DNA of 64,000 nt from Sipunculus nudus (lineage: Eukaryota; Annelida; Sipuncula; Golfingiida; Sipunculidae), in assembly GCA_026874595.1 (NCBI GenBank), contig CM049318.1, positions 631,241-695,240 of the forward strand, given 5' to 3'. Under the pieces are notes generated by a model. That model searched no databases and was not told the origin of the DNA. It saw nothing but the letters and a program-made list of their open reading frames with translations. Numbering within the stretch: position 1 is the first letter of the stretch; the number at the start of each line of letters is the position of its first letter. The translations under genes and the position numbers were made by a program. Positions 24,391 through 37,364 of this stretch are shown in pieces.

Positions 24391-25454
24391 TGTGAAATGT
24401 CGTAAAACATAACATAGGGTCAATTGCTGAAAACTTACTCTAATTGAATTTATATATTCAAAATGCATTAAGTCCGATTTAGCTGACAAATAATAGTTCA
24501 TATTCTCCCTGAAATATAGTTCTTAATATTCTCGAAAAATTAAGAAAAAGTTTCCTTTTGTGAAAAAAAAATCCTAGAACGTCTATTTGTAGCGGCGGAG
24601 GAATATAAATTTATGTTTCTGGACAATGTTTGTTTCAGGAAAATGATATCTTTCTTAGAGATCTGAGGCCCTGGAAACCTCATGCAACCTCACAATTCGC
24701 ACATTCTGCCACAACCATGTGCGGATGGTTTTACTATATCCAAAGGTCCAAGCGAAGTCCACACTTGGGCTAGTTCGTAAAAAATACCTCTTGCTTTCTA
24801 CAATAATTGTCCAAGCCGGGAAAATGAGACTATATTGGAGTAAAAAATTCGGTTGTAGAAACTCACCCATGGAAATATGAACACACCAAACAGGTCGTGT
24901 GGATAACAAGAATTAGACAGCTAAACGACGGCATTACTTTATTCAAAATGAGGATCACCTGCCACCGATACTTTCAGAACTATAGGATTTCTGTGGTATC
25001 GGTTTTTTAGGTTCTCTCTTCAGTGGTATATAATTGTATCAGGACAATTAAAAAAAAAGTTTCACCGTTACACAATTCATGTTTAATTTGATCATATGAA
25101 ATTAAAAGTTAGAATGTAACAGGCTCAAAATCAATCCTCCTGTGTGATTTATTTATTAGCTCCAAATTAAAGGTTTACTACATAAGATCACTGTAAGAAG
25201 TTACTTCGAGGGAGTGTTCCAACCACTTTGTTCGTCCCGTTGCAAAACAGTTCAGTAGCAGTAATTATGTAAAGCTAATAAAAAATACACAGTAAATCGC
25301 AGTTAGCAATGGTTCCAAATTTTAATTTAATTTTAATTATTATCTTTTTTCCGGATTTTATAGATCTACAAAATAACGCTGCAAAATCTTGATAGAAAGG
25401 CGAAAACGTTAAAACACGGCAGCATCACACCTGACGCAGTATCCATTAAGAGTA
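24391..25454. other. Intergenic, no gene called
   Basis: AT-rich. A Trp-rich 84-codon open frame lies at 24655-24909 (minus), but it has no recognised domain and no ATG (its first codon is an alternative start). Confidence 0.4.
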
Positions 25455-25709
25455 TTAAACATCGGAGCTGGTCTCCAGCTTGCAGGTTTTGGTTCCGTTT
25501 CTCAGCTCATATGAGTAGCCGCAGCAGTCACTGTTTCTGGCACATTCCCTCCCACACAAAATGGCACAGAGACTAGTGGAGGGGTCCATTGGATGCTCGC
25601 TGATCGACTGCTGAGAGAAGATGGTGAGGCGACTCGAAGACGTTCCGTCAAGGAAAGCTTGTGTGAGCAGCACCAACAAAAGTGGACGGAGGAGCCTTTC
25701 TCCAAACAT
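25455..25709 (-). CDS. Small secreted cysteine-rich protein (type 2, copy 1)
   Basis: 84 residues from the ATG at 25709, chosen because it starts a clear signal peptide (MFGERLLRPLLLVLL, cleavage likely near residue 20-25). The frame is open upstream, but those residues are not shared with copy 2. The mature part has six cysteines: STSLCAILCGRECARN, then DCCGYSYE, then TKTCKLE, with an N-glycosylation site at NGT. The spacing is PAN/Apple-like. The 18-residue block DPSTSLCAILCGRECARN is identical in the minus-strand gene at 59.0 kb, and the stop is at nearly the same position in both, supporting a real coding unit. Target or binding partner is unknown. Confidence 0.6.
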   Translation of the reverse strand: MFGERLLRPLLLVLLTQAFLDGTSSSRLTIFSQQSISEHPMDPSTSLCAILCGRECARNSDCCGYSYELRNGTKTCKLETSSDV

Positions 25710-27800
25710 TGTAGTTTCTTTATGACGATGCAAGAAAAATGTAGGTGACTGTAGACCGTTAATATAAAATTTCGATATATAAATAAGTAGATATATAAAT
25801 ATCAAAACAATTTATTAATAAATCTTAAATTCAATTCTAATGCAGTTTAACATTACGTTGTTGCTAGACAACCTATTTTGGAAAGCCACGAATTGTGTGA
25901 AAATTAAAATATAACAGACGGCTGGTAATATAGTTTTACCACTATTTCAAGAAAAATCAGGTTTAAATCACTCAAACTGAAGAAATCAAGATGAATATAT
26001 TTATCGGATTTCCTAAATACAGCCATTAAAAAGTGTATTGCCATTATGAATAGTAAAATTTAGACCAATAGGGTTATTTAACGTCGATAGATGGCGCTGA
26101 TAAACATTGAACCATTTGCTATATATAACACTATTTGATGTACATTGAATTCTGCCAGTTCAGTGTATATTTTAAGTTGTGACTTCCGATTCCCCGGTTT
26201 ACCTCAATTACGGTGGTACTCTACAACACTGAGTTTCGTCTGTACAAATTACATTGGGCAAATCGCAGATAACCATGGCATAATGGCATAACGTGTACCT
26301 GACACAGATAACAAACTAGTAAAATAACACATTCTACTTTCCTTTTACTAAGTATTTCGACACTAACCTTTCCTTCAGGATTTGACAAATGTTACTCACA
26401 TGTTTAGCTGCTGGTTGGTTTGTCAGAACCAATATATCTTTCAAATGAGTATCTCATTAAGATCTGTGGAATTTTGTTAATTTACTGACATTTTCAGCAC
26501 CACAAACACATGCTGGAAAAAAACAGAGTAGGTCATTTATCTCATTTTATGCTGCTGTCTATTCAAGCGTTTCATGTGACTCTAAAAAGCTGGCAATCAA
26601 TACAAAGCGGGAATACACATTTTTGTTCTCCAGAGCTTTTCAAACAACTTGGCTATGCATCTAAATCTGATAGACATGCCATTGTGTTTATCTCATTATA
26701 TGGTGCCAGTAATACAGAGATTTAAGCGAACAGCATTCACTCAAATCTGCGGCCACATTGTGTACATTATTGAAAAGACAAATAATTGAATAGCAGTATA
26801 ATTAAGATGACACGCACACATACACACATATATAAATATATATATAAAGAATGGAGTATATGAAGCATTTACATTTCAGGATCTGTCCTTGCTATTGTGA
26901 CTTATAAAATCAATAATGTTACTTGTAATGGTTCAAACAGAATATTTGGTTTCAGGTCAATGGGCGAATGACCATGGCTTTCACAGGTGAATTTTTATAG
27001 ATTCACTGATGCAATAAAAGTATAAAACATTGACACATTGAATTTCCCTTAAATATGTGTTCATAACATTTCCTCCTATAAAAATAAGCATATTATATAT
27101 GGGTAGAACTCCTTATTTGAGGTATATGTATCTGTAAAGCCACCAGCTACTGCCCCTGGTTTAATAAAAGTTTAAGAGGTGGTTTAACAAATTTTGATTT
27201 AAACTGTTTTTGTAGCTATATAGTAAAATGGCATTTTCTATGCAGCATTATAATACCCGTACACCGTGCCATTTGAACGTTAGAGAGCTTACTGTTGGAC
27301 CGGCATAGTCAATGTCATTTTACCGGGAACAAAAAGACTGGATGTGGAATCAGGTGGTTTATTTGAAAAAATAATTCCTTGATGCCGATGAAGAAAATTA
27401 AAATTGCTTGTCTCAACGTTCTCAACGCGTTCTCCGGTCAAAGGAATGGGTAAAATGGTGGCGGTTTCTCGTGGCTTCCTTCTTGGCTTGTGTAGCATCA
27501 CGTCTATCGGCTCTATCAAAATTACACGCAGGACTTGAGTCTTGACTACAGCAACCTGAAGCTGCTTGATAAAGCTAAAACTTCTTCAGTCAATTGAATT
27601 CCTTAATCCTCATCCGCACAAGGAAGGGGTGGGGGCTTCTTAGACACACCCAAGCTATACTAAGACAGTATTTCCTAAAGGTTCATCATTTACAAGTATA
27701 TTCCCTTGTGACTTAATTTGTAAGACATAGACCCTTAAGAACAGGGTATAACCAACTTTCACTCCTGTTGATCAGCTTCCTATAAGGTTCTTAGAAAGTA
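25710..27800. other. Intergenic, no gene seen
   Basis: AT-rich with a short TA/CA microsatellite near 26810-26845. Open frames at 26510-26725 and 27289-27519 have no recognisable features. Confidence 0.5.
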
Positions 27801-27810
27801 TTCTGTAATA

Positions 27811-28083
27811 GGAGTACCCGGTTTACGCCCCAGTGTGATTAGTAACTTTAACAACCTATAGTGTCCGTGATGGTAGTACCCCGGTTATACACCCAAGTGT
27901 GATCAGCTACTGCAACAGCCTATTAAGTGTTTAATGATAGGAGCAGCCTGGTTTACGCCCCGGTATGATCAGTTACTTTAACAACCTATAAAGGGTCCGT
28001 GATGGGAGTACCCTGGTTTACGCCCCAGTATGATCAATTACTTTAGCAACCTATAAAGTGTTCCATGATAGGAGTACCCCGGC
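27811..28083. repeat. Tandem repeat, ~61-68 bp unit, about 4 copies
   Basis: Each unit starts near GGAGTACCCYGGTTTACGCC, followed by CAGTRTGATCAGTTACTTTA and ACAACCTATAAAG. Starts fall at about 27811, 27872, 27940, 28005 and 28071. Confidence 0.8.
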
Positions 28084-28535
28084 TCGTTTAGGTAATACCC
28101 ACGTCATAAAGTAAACATTTGTAGGGAGGCTGAGATTCATCCATATAATACTACCAAGTGAAATAAATAATAAGGCTTTAGTCAAAAGGCATGACGGAGT
28201 TTTTCTTTTTATTTAAAAATACAATCACAATTGAAGCTAACAAGTGGTCTAATTGAAAATTACAGGCTTCGACAGGCCGAGGGCTAGTCAATAGACAAGT
28301 TTACTGCTGATTTGCGTATTCTCATGAAGAGTTGTGATTTCTGCCAGTCAGGGGCGTTAATTCAGGGGGGATTGGGGAATATATATATATCCCCCACTTT
28401 TTAGCAAGGGGGCAATGTAATCATCCTCCCTGATAGTCAGAGAATAATATTTATATATTAGAATTGAATTATATTTATAAATTGAATTATAAGCTTTAGT
28501 TACATTTATGAGTTAAATATAAAATATTATATATC
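28084..28535. other. Intergenic, no gene seen
   Basis: AT-rich. It contains a G-run next to an AT microsatellite (28364-28392) and no coding signal. Confidence 0.5.
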
Positions 28536-28581
28536 TTAACGTCGCATCCCGTGAAACAGACTGTTGTGAATTAATTGTGAG

Positions 28582-28625
<44 letters not shown>
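28536..28625. repeat. Dispersed repeat ending in (TA)n, copy 1
   Basis: CGTCGCATCCCGTGAAACAG and ACTGTTGTGAATTAA precede GAGTT(AT)n. The same arrangement is at 61464-61580. The TA run is cut at 28625 by the solo LTR that follows. Confidence 0.6.
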
Positions 28626-28629
<4 letters not shown>

Positions 28630-29411
28630 ACAGGTGCTCTTTTATTGTGTGACACGGGCATAGCTCCTGTTGTGGCGCTTGTGTCTGGCCGCTTGTTACA
28701 TTATATGTTTAATCCGTACCGGTTGAACTCTTGTTGTCCTGCTGGCTTGGTCTTGAGTCACCTGTACACTATGGTGTGTGGAGACACGCAGCGCTGTTTT
28801 TCTAGAGAATTCCTGAAACGCGTGTTGTGCAAGATCTTATAGACTGTTCGAGAAGTGGAAAATTCCCGGCTTGGGGTGAAGAGTATATAAGGGGCTGTGT
28901 TTAAACGGCAGGGCAGAGAGCAACAGAGCAGATTCCAGCGGACGCAGAAACGTGTGTCAGATTCTAGGACCTTATCCGACGAATGCGACATTATAGAGTT
29001 TCAAAGACTTTCTCCTGGATTTTATGCATTTGGACTTCAGTTTACTTTCTGGTTGTTGCAAGAACTTTCCACTGGACTGTCATTCTCCAAGAGTTTACCT
29101 TTAAAGGACTTATCGTTGTGATGGTGTTGGTATCCAGGTACTGTACACATACATTATTTTCTCTGTGATTGTATTGACTTGTTGTGATACCGCTGTTTTA
29201 CTGTATAATTGTATTGATTTAGTGTATTGTATTGTTAGGGTTGTTTTAAGAATAAATTATAGTTATTTGTTAACAAAAATCCACTGACTTATTTATTCAT
29301 TCCCCTAGACATTTTACGCTGCCTAGTGTTACAGAATCTGATTTTTTATCTCCGTTACAGAATTTGTGTTCATGACGCATACGTGATCTGTTTAAATTAG
29401 GTTTCGTAACA
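28626..29411 (+). mobile_element. Solo LTR, tRNA-Pro-primed LTR family, copy 2
   Basis: The 786-base block starts TGTTACAGGTGCTC and ends GTTTCGTAACA. Its body matches copies 1 and 3, including GGTATCCAGGTACTGT and ATTCATTCCCCTAGACATTT. Alternating AT sequence lies on both sides (TATAT before, ATATA after), so it inserted into a TA microsatellite and the target duplication cannot be resolved. No primer site follows. Confidence 0.8.
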
Positions 29412-29699
29412 ATATATAGATAGATAGATAGATAGATATACGTGTGTGTGATGCTGTGTGAAAAAGGTTGCGAGTCATCATCCCATCCTTGAAGAAAAAT
29501 TGAGGCCACTGCTGCCAGTCATATGCTCCGTCAATTCTGCGGGATTGTATTATCACTGGAAAATTAACTTATGCTACAAGAGAGAAGCTACTGGAGGAAA
29601 GAAATTGAGAACCTTGAAAGATGCATTGATATTTGCATAGTTCCATTCTTAAGCCTGAATCTGTAGATAAGATATATACAGGACCTCAGCCTTAACAAA

Positions 29700-32460
29700 A
29701 ATGCAGATTTTGTTCATATGAGCATCAAATGAAGAAAGGGGCTTGCCCTGCATGAGGCAAGAAATGTGGAAAATACGGCAGGAAGAATCATCACAGAGAC
29801 AAATGCTACAGATCCAATCAGAGATACGATGATGAAAATGCTGATGACGCAGCAAAACAGAAAACCAGAAGACAGAGACGTCACCAGATTAGTAACATAG
29901 AACAAGAATCAGTGGTTGGGCCCTCAGGAGACTCGGATGCTGAATGGTGCAACACACTGATCACGCGCTTTGCCAGTCAGGACAAATAAATGATAAAGTG
30001 CATGATGAGCAAAGGTGGCCGTGACGTATCTTTTCTCACAGTGTCCAGGATAAATACACTGCCTGCACTAGTGTCTCAGCCTCTCCAAACATATGATGGT
30101 GTTTGAAGAATGTAGAATAAGGCAGAGGACAAACCCCTTGGAAGCTACAGACAAAGCATAAAAATATCCGCGCAAAGAAAAGCAGTACTCTGTGCCGTTT
30201 GTTGTCTTTATGGTAATAGAGTGCCAATCCTTGGTTACAGAACCAGTTTGCAAATGAATCTGGTGAAGATGGAGACCGACAATTTTGAGATCGCTGCGTT
30301 ATCTGTTGGAGATTTTTACAGCATATTTGTTGAAACTAGGGACATTACCTGATCTGCATAAGTTACAGTTAAGACCGAAGAGATTGGAAAGCCAATACCA
30401 TCTGTGAGTCATAGTTCTCCTAAACAATAAGACAGAAGTGCGGATATGCCTTGATCCCTATGAGTTGAGTAAAATGTTTCTGAGACACCCTTCCCGTTCT
30501 ACAGGATGTACTTCCTGAACTGAAAACTTCAAGTGTTGACCAAAGCTGACTTGTTAAGTGGATATTTGCATGTGACATTGAGGAGGATTCTAGTTTCCTT
30601 ACTACAGTTCAGACAAGATTTTGTTGGTCTGTATATGTAACTCTGTCTGCCGTTCGGTATCAAAGGGGCCTCAGAATACCTGAGGGGTTGCCAGTAATCG
30701 TCTGAGTGACTGATGACGTCATTATATAGGGGGATGTGAGGTACACAGTAAAAATCTGAGTGTGTCAAGCTTAAAATGCTAAATTTGAACTGAAGGCTTA
30801 GTCCATCATACTTAGGAGACACCAAATATCTTAAGATGGAGTGAGGGTTGATCCTGAAAAGGTAAGAACAATCTGAGGAATGGAGGAGCCACAGAACCGT
30901 CAACAGCTGCGACAAATTCTGGGAATAATAAACTACCTAGTTTAATTCCTGCCAAATCTTTCCAACACACTGGCATCCCTGCATATCTTCTTAAGCAGAA
31001 CATGTCCTCTGATGCCAAGCAAAACGCCAAGAGCAAATAAAGGTCGCGGTCATGCAAGCACCGGTTCAAGCTTACTTTGATCCGGAAAAGACTCTATTTC
31101 TAGAAAATGATGCCTCTGAATATGGGTTAGGTTCGGCTTTGCTCCAGAACAACTGATCTGTGGCTTTTGCCAGTCGCTCATTTTCAGAAGCAGAACGATC
31201 ATATGCACACTTGGAGAAAGAGATGTTGGCCTCTGTTTTGTTTCAGAAAAATTCTATCACTACGCTGGGGCAGAGATGTTAGGGTCGTCACGGAGCACAA
31301 GCCACTTGTTTCAAAAATTGCTAATCCGTTGACCAAAGCACCTAAAAGGCTGGAGAGCTTTAACATGAAGGTGCAGAATGTTTCATACACGCTGAAATGG
31401 AAACTTGGTAGTGACATTCCTATTGCGGATGCTCTCTCCAGAGAGCCTGTAGGTAAACCTATACGTCCTAAGACTATGGGCTATATTCATGCCTAGAAGA
31501 AAGGGGATCAACGGTTACAGAAAATCTGAAAGTGCTCTGCCCCCTACGCTGGTTAGACTTGGAAAAGCAATATTTCAAATATTGGGATAAGCTGGCTGTC
31601 TACGACGGTATTATTTATAGCGGGGAACGTGTAATTATACATAAAGAGGAAATGGAAGGCCCATGTGGTAAATTTAGGTAAACACTCCTGTCTGAGATGA
31701 GTACGGGACGTTATGTATAGGGCAGGCATGTCCTCGGAGACTCGGCAATACGTTGAAACATGTGGCACTTGCTCTACACACGCAGATTAACAGTCAAAAA
31801 GCCCCTAGAATTACAGAGATCCCAGACCAGCCGTGGAGTTAAGTGGCATCTGATCTTTTCTTATACACCACGGACTACTATAGCAAGCTCAGGAGGTTGA
31901 TATACTAAGTACTAACCAACACTTCATCAGCGTCCGTGTTACAGAGACTCAAAGCTCATTTTACAGAAATGGTGTTCCTGATTAGCTGACAATGTCACTC
32001 AGTTTGTATCTACCTCGTTCAAACAATTTCCAAAGGGGTGGAGATTCCAGCATGTCACTAGCAGTCGAGGATATAGTCATGGTAAAGGTGCTGCTGAAGC
32101 TGCTGTAAAGCTGGCCAAACGACTATTCAGGAAGTGCAAAGCGACAGGTGAAGATTTTTATCTTGCATTACTAAGCTACAGTAAAACACCTACACACGGC
32201 TTAGCGGCTAATGGGCCGTCGTACTCAGTCTTTGCTACCATCAAACAAAGCGAAATGGCAACCAGCAAACCAGTACCTGAAACAGAAAAGTTATCAATCA
32301 TTGGATGTCCCGATCCGAAGTGAAGATCTGCCACCACTTGCAGTGTGTATGACCGTAATGATAAAACTAATCAGCACCAAAGAGAGAGAATGGAAACAAG
32401 CAGTCATGACTAAGAAGACTAGACGACCAGAGGTCGAGCGCTTGCTGGAAATGACGTAAA
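29700..32460 (+). pseudogene. Heavily degraded Gypsy-type gag-pol
   Basis: Translation in shifting frames gives recognisable but stop-riddled pieces. A gag CCHC-like knuckle (CGKYGRK, HHRDKC) is near 29770-29810. Reverse transcriptase traces are near 30570-31000, with VTDDVII at the catalytic YxDD position and DGVRVDPEKV with ILGIINYL further on. RNase H is near 31065-31490 (FLENDASEYGLGSALL, VVTEHKPLVSK, ADALSRE). Integrase traces are near 31640-32330 (SHGKGAAEAAVKLAKRLF). Dozens of stops and shifts make it long dead. No flanking LTRs of its own were found; the LTR ending at 29411 lacks a primer site and is separated by a GATA microsatellite. Confidence 0.65.
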
Positions 32461-32469
32461 GTTAGTCAA

Positions 32470-34070
32470 AGAATGAGCTACGTCGAAGGGGAAGAAAAGT
32501 TTGTGGAGATAGGATCAATATTAACAAAGTTATGAAGAAAATAAGATATTGAACAATTTTGATGAGCTTGACCTTTGACCTATTTAGACAATACACATAG
32601 AACTTCCATAAATCTGTAAGATATATGATATATGTAAGTTATAAAGGGATTCCATCAAAACTGAGGATTGAAAAATGTTATATGTAAGATGCATAAACCA
32701 AGTTCAGGCGAAATTGAGGACAACTAGCTTACAGACAGACATACAGACAAAGTGACAAAGGTTTGAGACCAGATGACTAAATGGAGCGTGGTGGCGTTAT
32801 GGATAGGGCGCTGGACTTGTGACCGCAGGGTCTTGGGTTCGCGTCCCGTTCTGACCGCCATCTGCGCTAAGACTCTTAGGCAAAGTCTTTACCACAAGGG
32901 TGCGCTCTCTCGACCCAGGAGTGAATGGGTACTGGTTATGGGAGGTAGGCAAATGTAGAACGAATAACCCTCTTGCGCCTGATATGGCAGCTTGGGTTGT
33001 ATGCTCCCCAGGGAGCCGAGAAAAGCTACAAGAATGAACAGGCCCGAAAGACCAGGAAGGCAAAGTCGGATGAGACTGACATCGTTGGTGATATCAGATT
33101 ATAAAAACTCTATCCTTTACCTTTTTTACCTTTTTTAAATCAGGTTATGGAAAAGACTCAGAGGAAGAAAATAATATATAGTTTATGTAACTGAGATTTA
33201 TATATATCATGAAAAGAAAATATGTTTCGAGATATAACTGTAGGACATAAGATGTACCAGTTTCTAAAGGATTCCTGCAAAAATGTGGCCTGTACAATGC
33301 TTTAAATAAGACGCAAGAACCAGCAAGCAGGCGAAATTGAGGACAACTGACGCACAGACAGACATACTGACAATATGACACAAGGCTGAGACCACATGAG
33401 TTAACCAGTTAATGGAGAAGATTCAGAGAAAGAAAATAAGCAACAGTTTATGAAACCGAGGTTTATAGTTCTGGAGATATGGCCAAGACATGATATGTTT
33501 GGGAGGTTGAAGTGCTGCACCCCAAGTGGACATATGATTAAAATGAAAAATTTGTCTCGCGATATTACTGTAAGAAAAAAAGAGGTACCAGTTTTAAAAG
33601 GGTTCCTGCAAAACTGTGGCCTGAAGTATATTATAAGTAAGACGCATGAACCAGCAAGCAGGCGAAATTGAGGACAACTGACACACAGACAGACAAAATA
33701 ACAAAGTGACACAAGTTTAAGACCAGATGACTTAACCAGCTTATGGAAAAGACTCAGGGGAAGAAAACAAGTAATAGTTTATGTAACTGAGGTTTATAGT
33801 TCTTGAGATAATGCCAAAACATGATATGTTGGGGAGGTTGAAGTGCAGCGCCCCCTAGTGGCCATATCATGAAAATGAAAAATATGTTTCGAGATATTAC
33901 TGTAAGACAAAAGACTTACCAGTTCAAAAGGATTCCTGCAAAACTAAGGCCTGTAGAATGCTATAAGTAAGACGCATGAACCAGCAATCAGGTGAAATTG
34001 AGGACAACTGACAAACAGACAGACATACTGACAAAGTGACACAAGGTTGAGACCAGACGACAAAACTAGG
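32470..34070. repeat. Tandem array of a ~330 bp unit, about 4-5 copies
   Basis: Each unit runs from AAGACTCAGAGGAAGAAAAT through TTTATAGTTCT, ATTACTGTAAGA, GATTCCTGCAAAACT and AAGTAAGACGCATGAACCAG to GCAGGCGAAATTGAGGACAA with a tail ending GACCAGATGAC. Copies lie at about 33140-33400, 33410-33735 and 33735-34065. A partial first copy (about 32470-32780) is separated from the rest by a SINE, and a diverged partial copy follows to about 34290. Confidence 0.8.
32778..33085 (+). mobile_element. tRNA-derived SINE, copy 1
   Basis: The head has an A-box-like GTGGCGTTATGGATAGGGCG and a B box GGTTCGCGTCC about 35 bases later, the spacing of a tRNA promoter. A conserved-looking central region (GCGCTCTCTCGACCCAGGAG) and a tail follow. 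It splits the ~330 bp array. The absence of a cloverleaf acceptor stem and the extra body rule out a working tRNA gene. Confidence 0.7.
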
Positions 34071-34297
34071 TTCTGTAGAAGACCCCGAGGAAGAAAATGA
34101 GCCTAAGTTTGTAAAGAAAGGGACTTACATTAACAAAGTTATGACGAAAATAAATTTTCGATGTTTTTCGAGGACCTTGACTTTGACCTTTGACCGATAT
34201 TTGAAAAATCAATAGGTTAAGAGGACTTTTGGTTTTCTATCAACTGTGTAAGTTGAAAGCGATCGCTGCCAAACTGTGCATTTACGAGTGGAGACAG

Positions 34298-34338
34298 ACA
34301 AATAAACAAACAAACAAATAAACAAACAAACAAACAAT
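34298..34338. repeat. (CAAA)n microsatellite, target of the hAT-like element
   Basis: Runs of AAACAAACAAAC and AAATAAAC precede the element end. The last eight bases, CAAACAAT, match GAAACAAC on the far side (44669-44676) at six of eight positions, a likely decayed 8 bp target duplication. Confidence 0.6.
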
Positions 34339-35786
34339 CAGAGTTGGGTCCAAAACTACTCGTTCTCATGGTACTCGTACTCATGAGTACTTTTTTGAGT
34401 ACTTGGTACTCGTACTCGAGTACTTTTTAAAAATTAAAAAAGTACTCGTACTTGTACTCTAGTACTTTGAAATTATTCGGTACTCATATGAGTAATTCAT
34501 GAGTACTTTTGGGTATTTAATATTTTTCTAAAGAAACTTTAATCTCATGTTATTATATTAGTAATAGTTTATTATAGAATATCATAATTAAAATGTTATA
34601 TATAATATACAACATATATAATATCATATATAACAGTACTTAAAGTAATCCATCTGTTACTATAACTGAAACTGTTACAGCATTTGAGCATCGATAACTA
34701 CTACTCTTACTATTACTTGGCTTCCATTTCTAATACTATTACTTTTATTTAATATAATAAAAAAATAAATTAAAATATTTTATTATTAATACATTCATGC
34801 AATTCATGTGTACAGCCTTATATATTTCCAGCAAGATAGGTACAACACAGTGTTCAATAAAACATTAAATCAGCAAATTCATACTGAGTTATATCTAAAA
34901 AGAGATCCCAAAAAAGAAAAAAAGTTAATTTGTCAATACAATTAAATATACTCAGAACCTGTTTATCATAACATAAACTCAGCAGTGCTCTGAGGCCTGG
35001 GCTAATCAAGGTTGAATTGATTTATATATGAAACTAAATGTGAGTGTAGGTTGAGCAGATTTTCAGTGGGAATTGCAGGCTTTGATGAGCTCTTTGCACA
35101 GTCTGTGGCACAACTAAGACTCAACTGTTGACTGTCAAATGATTGACTTATGAAAAGCTATGACTATCAGACCATACACCTCGTACCTACTACAACATAG
35201 GTTGCAGCATCACATTCCACTATCAGCTGACAATATCTTACCCAACATATTGTGTTCGCCCATTAAGGACTTCCCCGATGTTTAATGACCAAGCCTGCTT
35301 AATGAATCAACAATGAGAACCAGGGGTTAACCTCAAGCCAAAGCCTTCTGTGCAGGGCACACTGGACCATGAAAGCACCCAGCATTAACTAATCCCACTA
35401 AAATGGGCCCTTGATTATGCACTATCAACCTAACCAAACAAACACTCTATTCATCAGATGTGTTAGCCTAGGGTTGTAATAGAAAAGTAAAACCATTATT
35501 CTATTATTTGGGATACTATAACCATAACTAGTTCAATAGTCATATTACTCTTACTATCTTTGAAAACCTGTAATATTCTATTTATATTACGCATAACTAT
35601 CGCCTCATTCCTTCTTGTAATATGCCACTGACGTAACTGTTGTTTATACTCATAAATTATTACACATGATGAATGACATGGTCATTCTGTCGGATATGAT
35701 TTTTTATACTATTTTCACATATACCGGTTGTCATTTAATATCTTCATTAGGGTACAGCCACATATTATTCATAAGTTGATATTATA

Positions 35787-36580
35787 TGTAAAGGGTATTT
35801 GTTTCTTACAACGCCGGGACAAAAGTGTTTCTTGCATCGCCAGGACAAGACCGCCAGAACTGGTTGCTAAAATAAGGGGTTTGTATTAACACAAGACCAA
35901 AATGCTCGGGTCGTCAACGACCCGCTTGATTGTTGCCAAGTCCGGCCTATGTTATTTAATTTTTTTAAATAAGTTTCATTAACAAACAAACTAACACCTG
36001 ACAGTGTGCGGAGTGGCGGACACCCCGGACCAGAAGTCCGTTCAGCCGTCATTCTGCCATAGGACTTTGTAGACACCACTCGTGTCACTATACTCTGGTC
36101 TGTTTTCATCAGGTGAGAAATTGTTTTATTCCTTTAGCTTCTTACAGTTGCCTTGTTAATTTTAGTCATTTATTTCCTTTTCTTCCTATATTTCATCCAA
36201 TAACTCGCAAAGTTATATTTTAGTGTTTTGTAAAATAGTACATACTGCCTACATCCAGTAACTCGAAAAGTCATATTTTAGTTTTTTGTAAAATAGAACA
36301 TAATGTCTTCATTGGAAGGTTTAAGGTTTAAGCTGTTTTCTATGTGTTTCTGTGTTTTAACTCTGTATCGCTTATATGTTATATATGTAATATGTAATAT
36401 ATAGACTTTGCCATAGGACTTAGACACCACTCGTGTCACTATACTCTGGTCTGTTTTCATCAGGTCCATTAAAGGATTTACCGCCCTTGTCCTTGGTTCG
36501 TTTCTGGGAGGTTCGGAGAGTGGTCGCGATGAATTCCTGCAGCACCGGTCTTAGCTCAGCATCGGAGCTGGACCGTTACA
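35787..36580 (+). mobile_element. 5' LTR of nested Gypsy element (794 bp)
   Basis: It begins TGTAAAGGGTATT and ends GGACCGTTACA, matching the block at 42341-43134 throughout. Inside, a ~55-base segment around CACTCGTGTCACTATACTCT occurs twice (about 36056-36114 and 36411-36466), and a ~50-base segment around TCATATTTTAGTGTTTTGTA is also doubled. The second inner copy here lacks four bases present in the 3' LTR. Confidence 0.9.
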
Positions 36581-36582
36581 AA

Positions 36583-36593
36583 TGGTAGCAGAG
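36583..36593 (+). promoter_or_regulatory. Primer binding site, initiator tRNA-Met type
   Basis: TGGTAGCAGAG begins two bases after the 5' LTR and equals the complement of the 3' end of animal initiator tRNA-Met (ending CTCTGCTACCA). Position and match support minus-strand priming by that tRNA. Confidence 0.75.
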
Positions 36594-37364
36594 CGTTGTT
36601 CGCGCCATCTACCGTCTCCAAACGGCCTAGAGTCTTCGGTATATTTGGTTTATCCAGGGTACCGCCACAAGCAGCTACGATATCGCTGTCTTTTCACGTT
36701 TCTTTGGAGCTCCAGTGAATGGACACATGTCCTTTTATTTCGTGCATGCTTTGCATGGTTCGTTGGCCATGGCATGGATTAACTCCGCTGCATGGATTTT
36801 TGCTTCAACACAGCGCTGTGTGTGTGTTTAAGTTCAAATCAGTGACTTGGACTTGCGCCGAATAAAGTGAGTTTTGTGATTTTGGTGCCCACAGTTACGA
36901 GAGACTCTTTTAAGGAGCCATAGGAGCACTCACTCTATTCACCAGGATCGTGACGTCGCATCTTTGCCGGATTTGGTCGACAGGTGGCACTCCCGTTATG
37001 ACACTTCGAACGCTTTTGTTTACATTTATTCCCCGCTATAGACCTAGGTCTTTATGAACTTATTCCTGCATTTGATATGAACTATTATGCATGAACATTG
37101 CGCATGCGCTATGAACTTTGCTTGCATCACATTGTTTTGCTTGTTCATGTACATGTAATGTATTGCTTTTTGTAACTTTGTAATATTCCCCTGTATAACT
37201 GTGATACATGGCACATTTTACTTTGTGCATGAACAGGGTGAAAACAGCATGTATAGGCTATAGCTTACGTTTTAAAAGGGAGGTTGATATGTTTACTAAC
37301 GTAAGCATAAACATGTTATAGAGCATAAGAATAAATATATTTTGACATCAATCTTGTCTCAACA
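36594..37364 (+). other. Gypsy untranslated leader
   Basis: Lies between the primer site and the first gag frame. No reading frame in it has recognisable content. It includes AATAAA-like sequences that may be chance. Confidence 0.5.

Noticed and set aside
28626-32460. A single full LTR element made of the 28.6 kb LTR and the downstream pol
   Set aside because: No primer site after the LTR, an intervening GATA microsatellite, and far greater decay of the pol than of the LTR.
32778-32850. tRNA gene
   Set aside because: A and B boxes are present, but there is no closing acceptor stem and a ~230 base SINE body follows.
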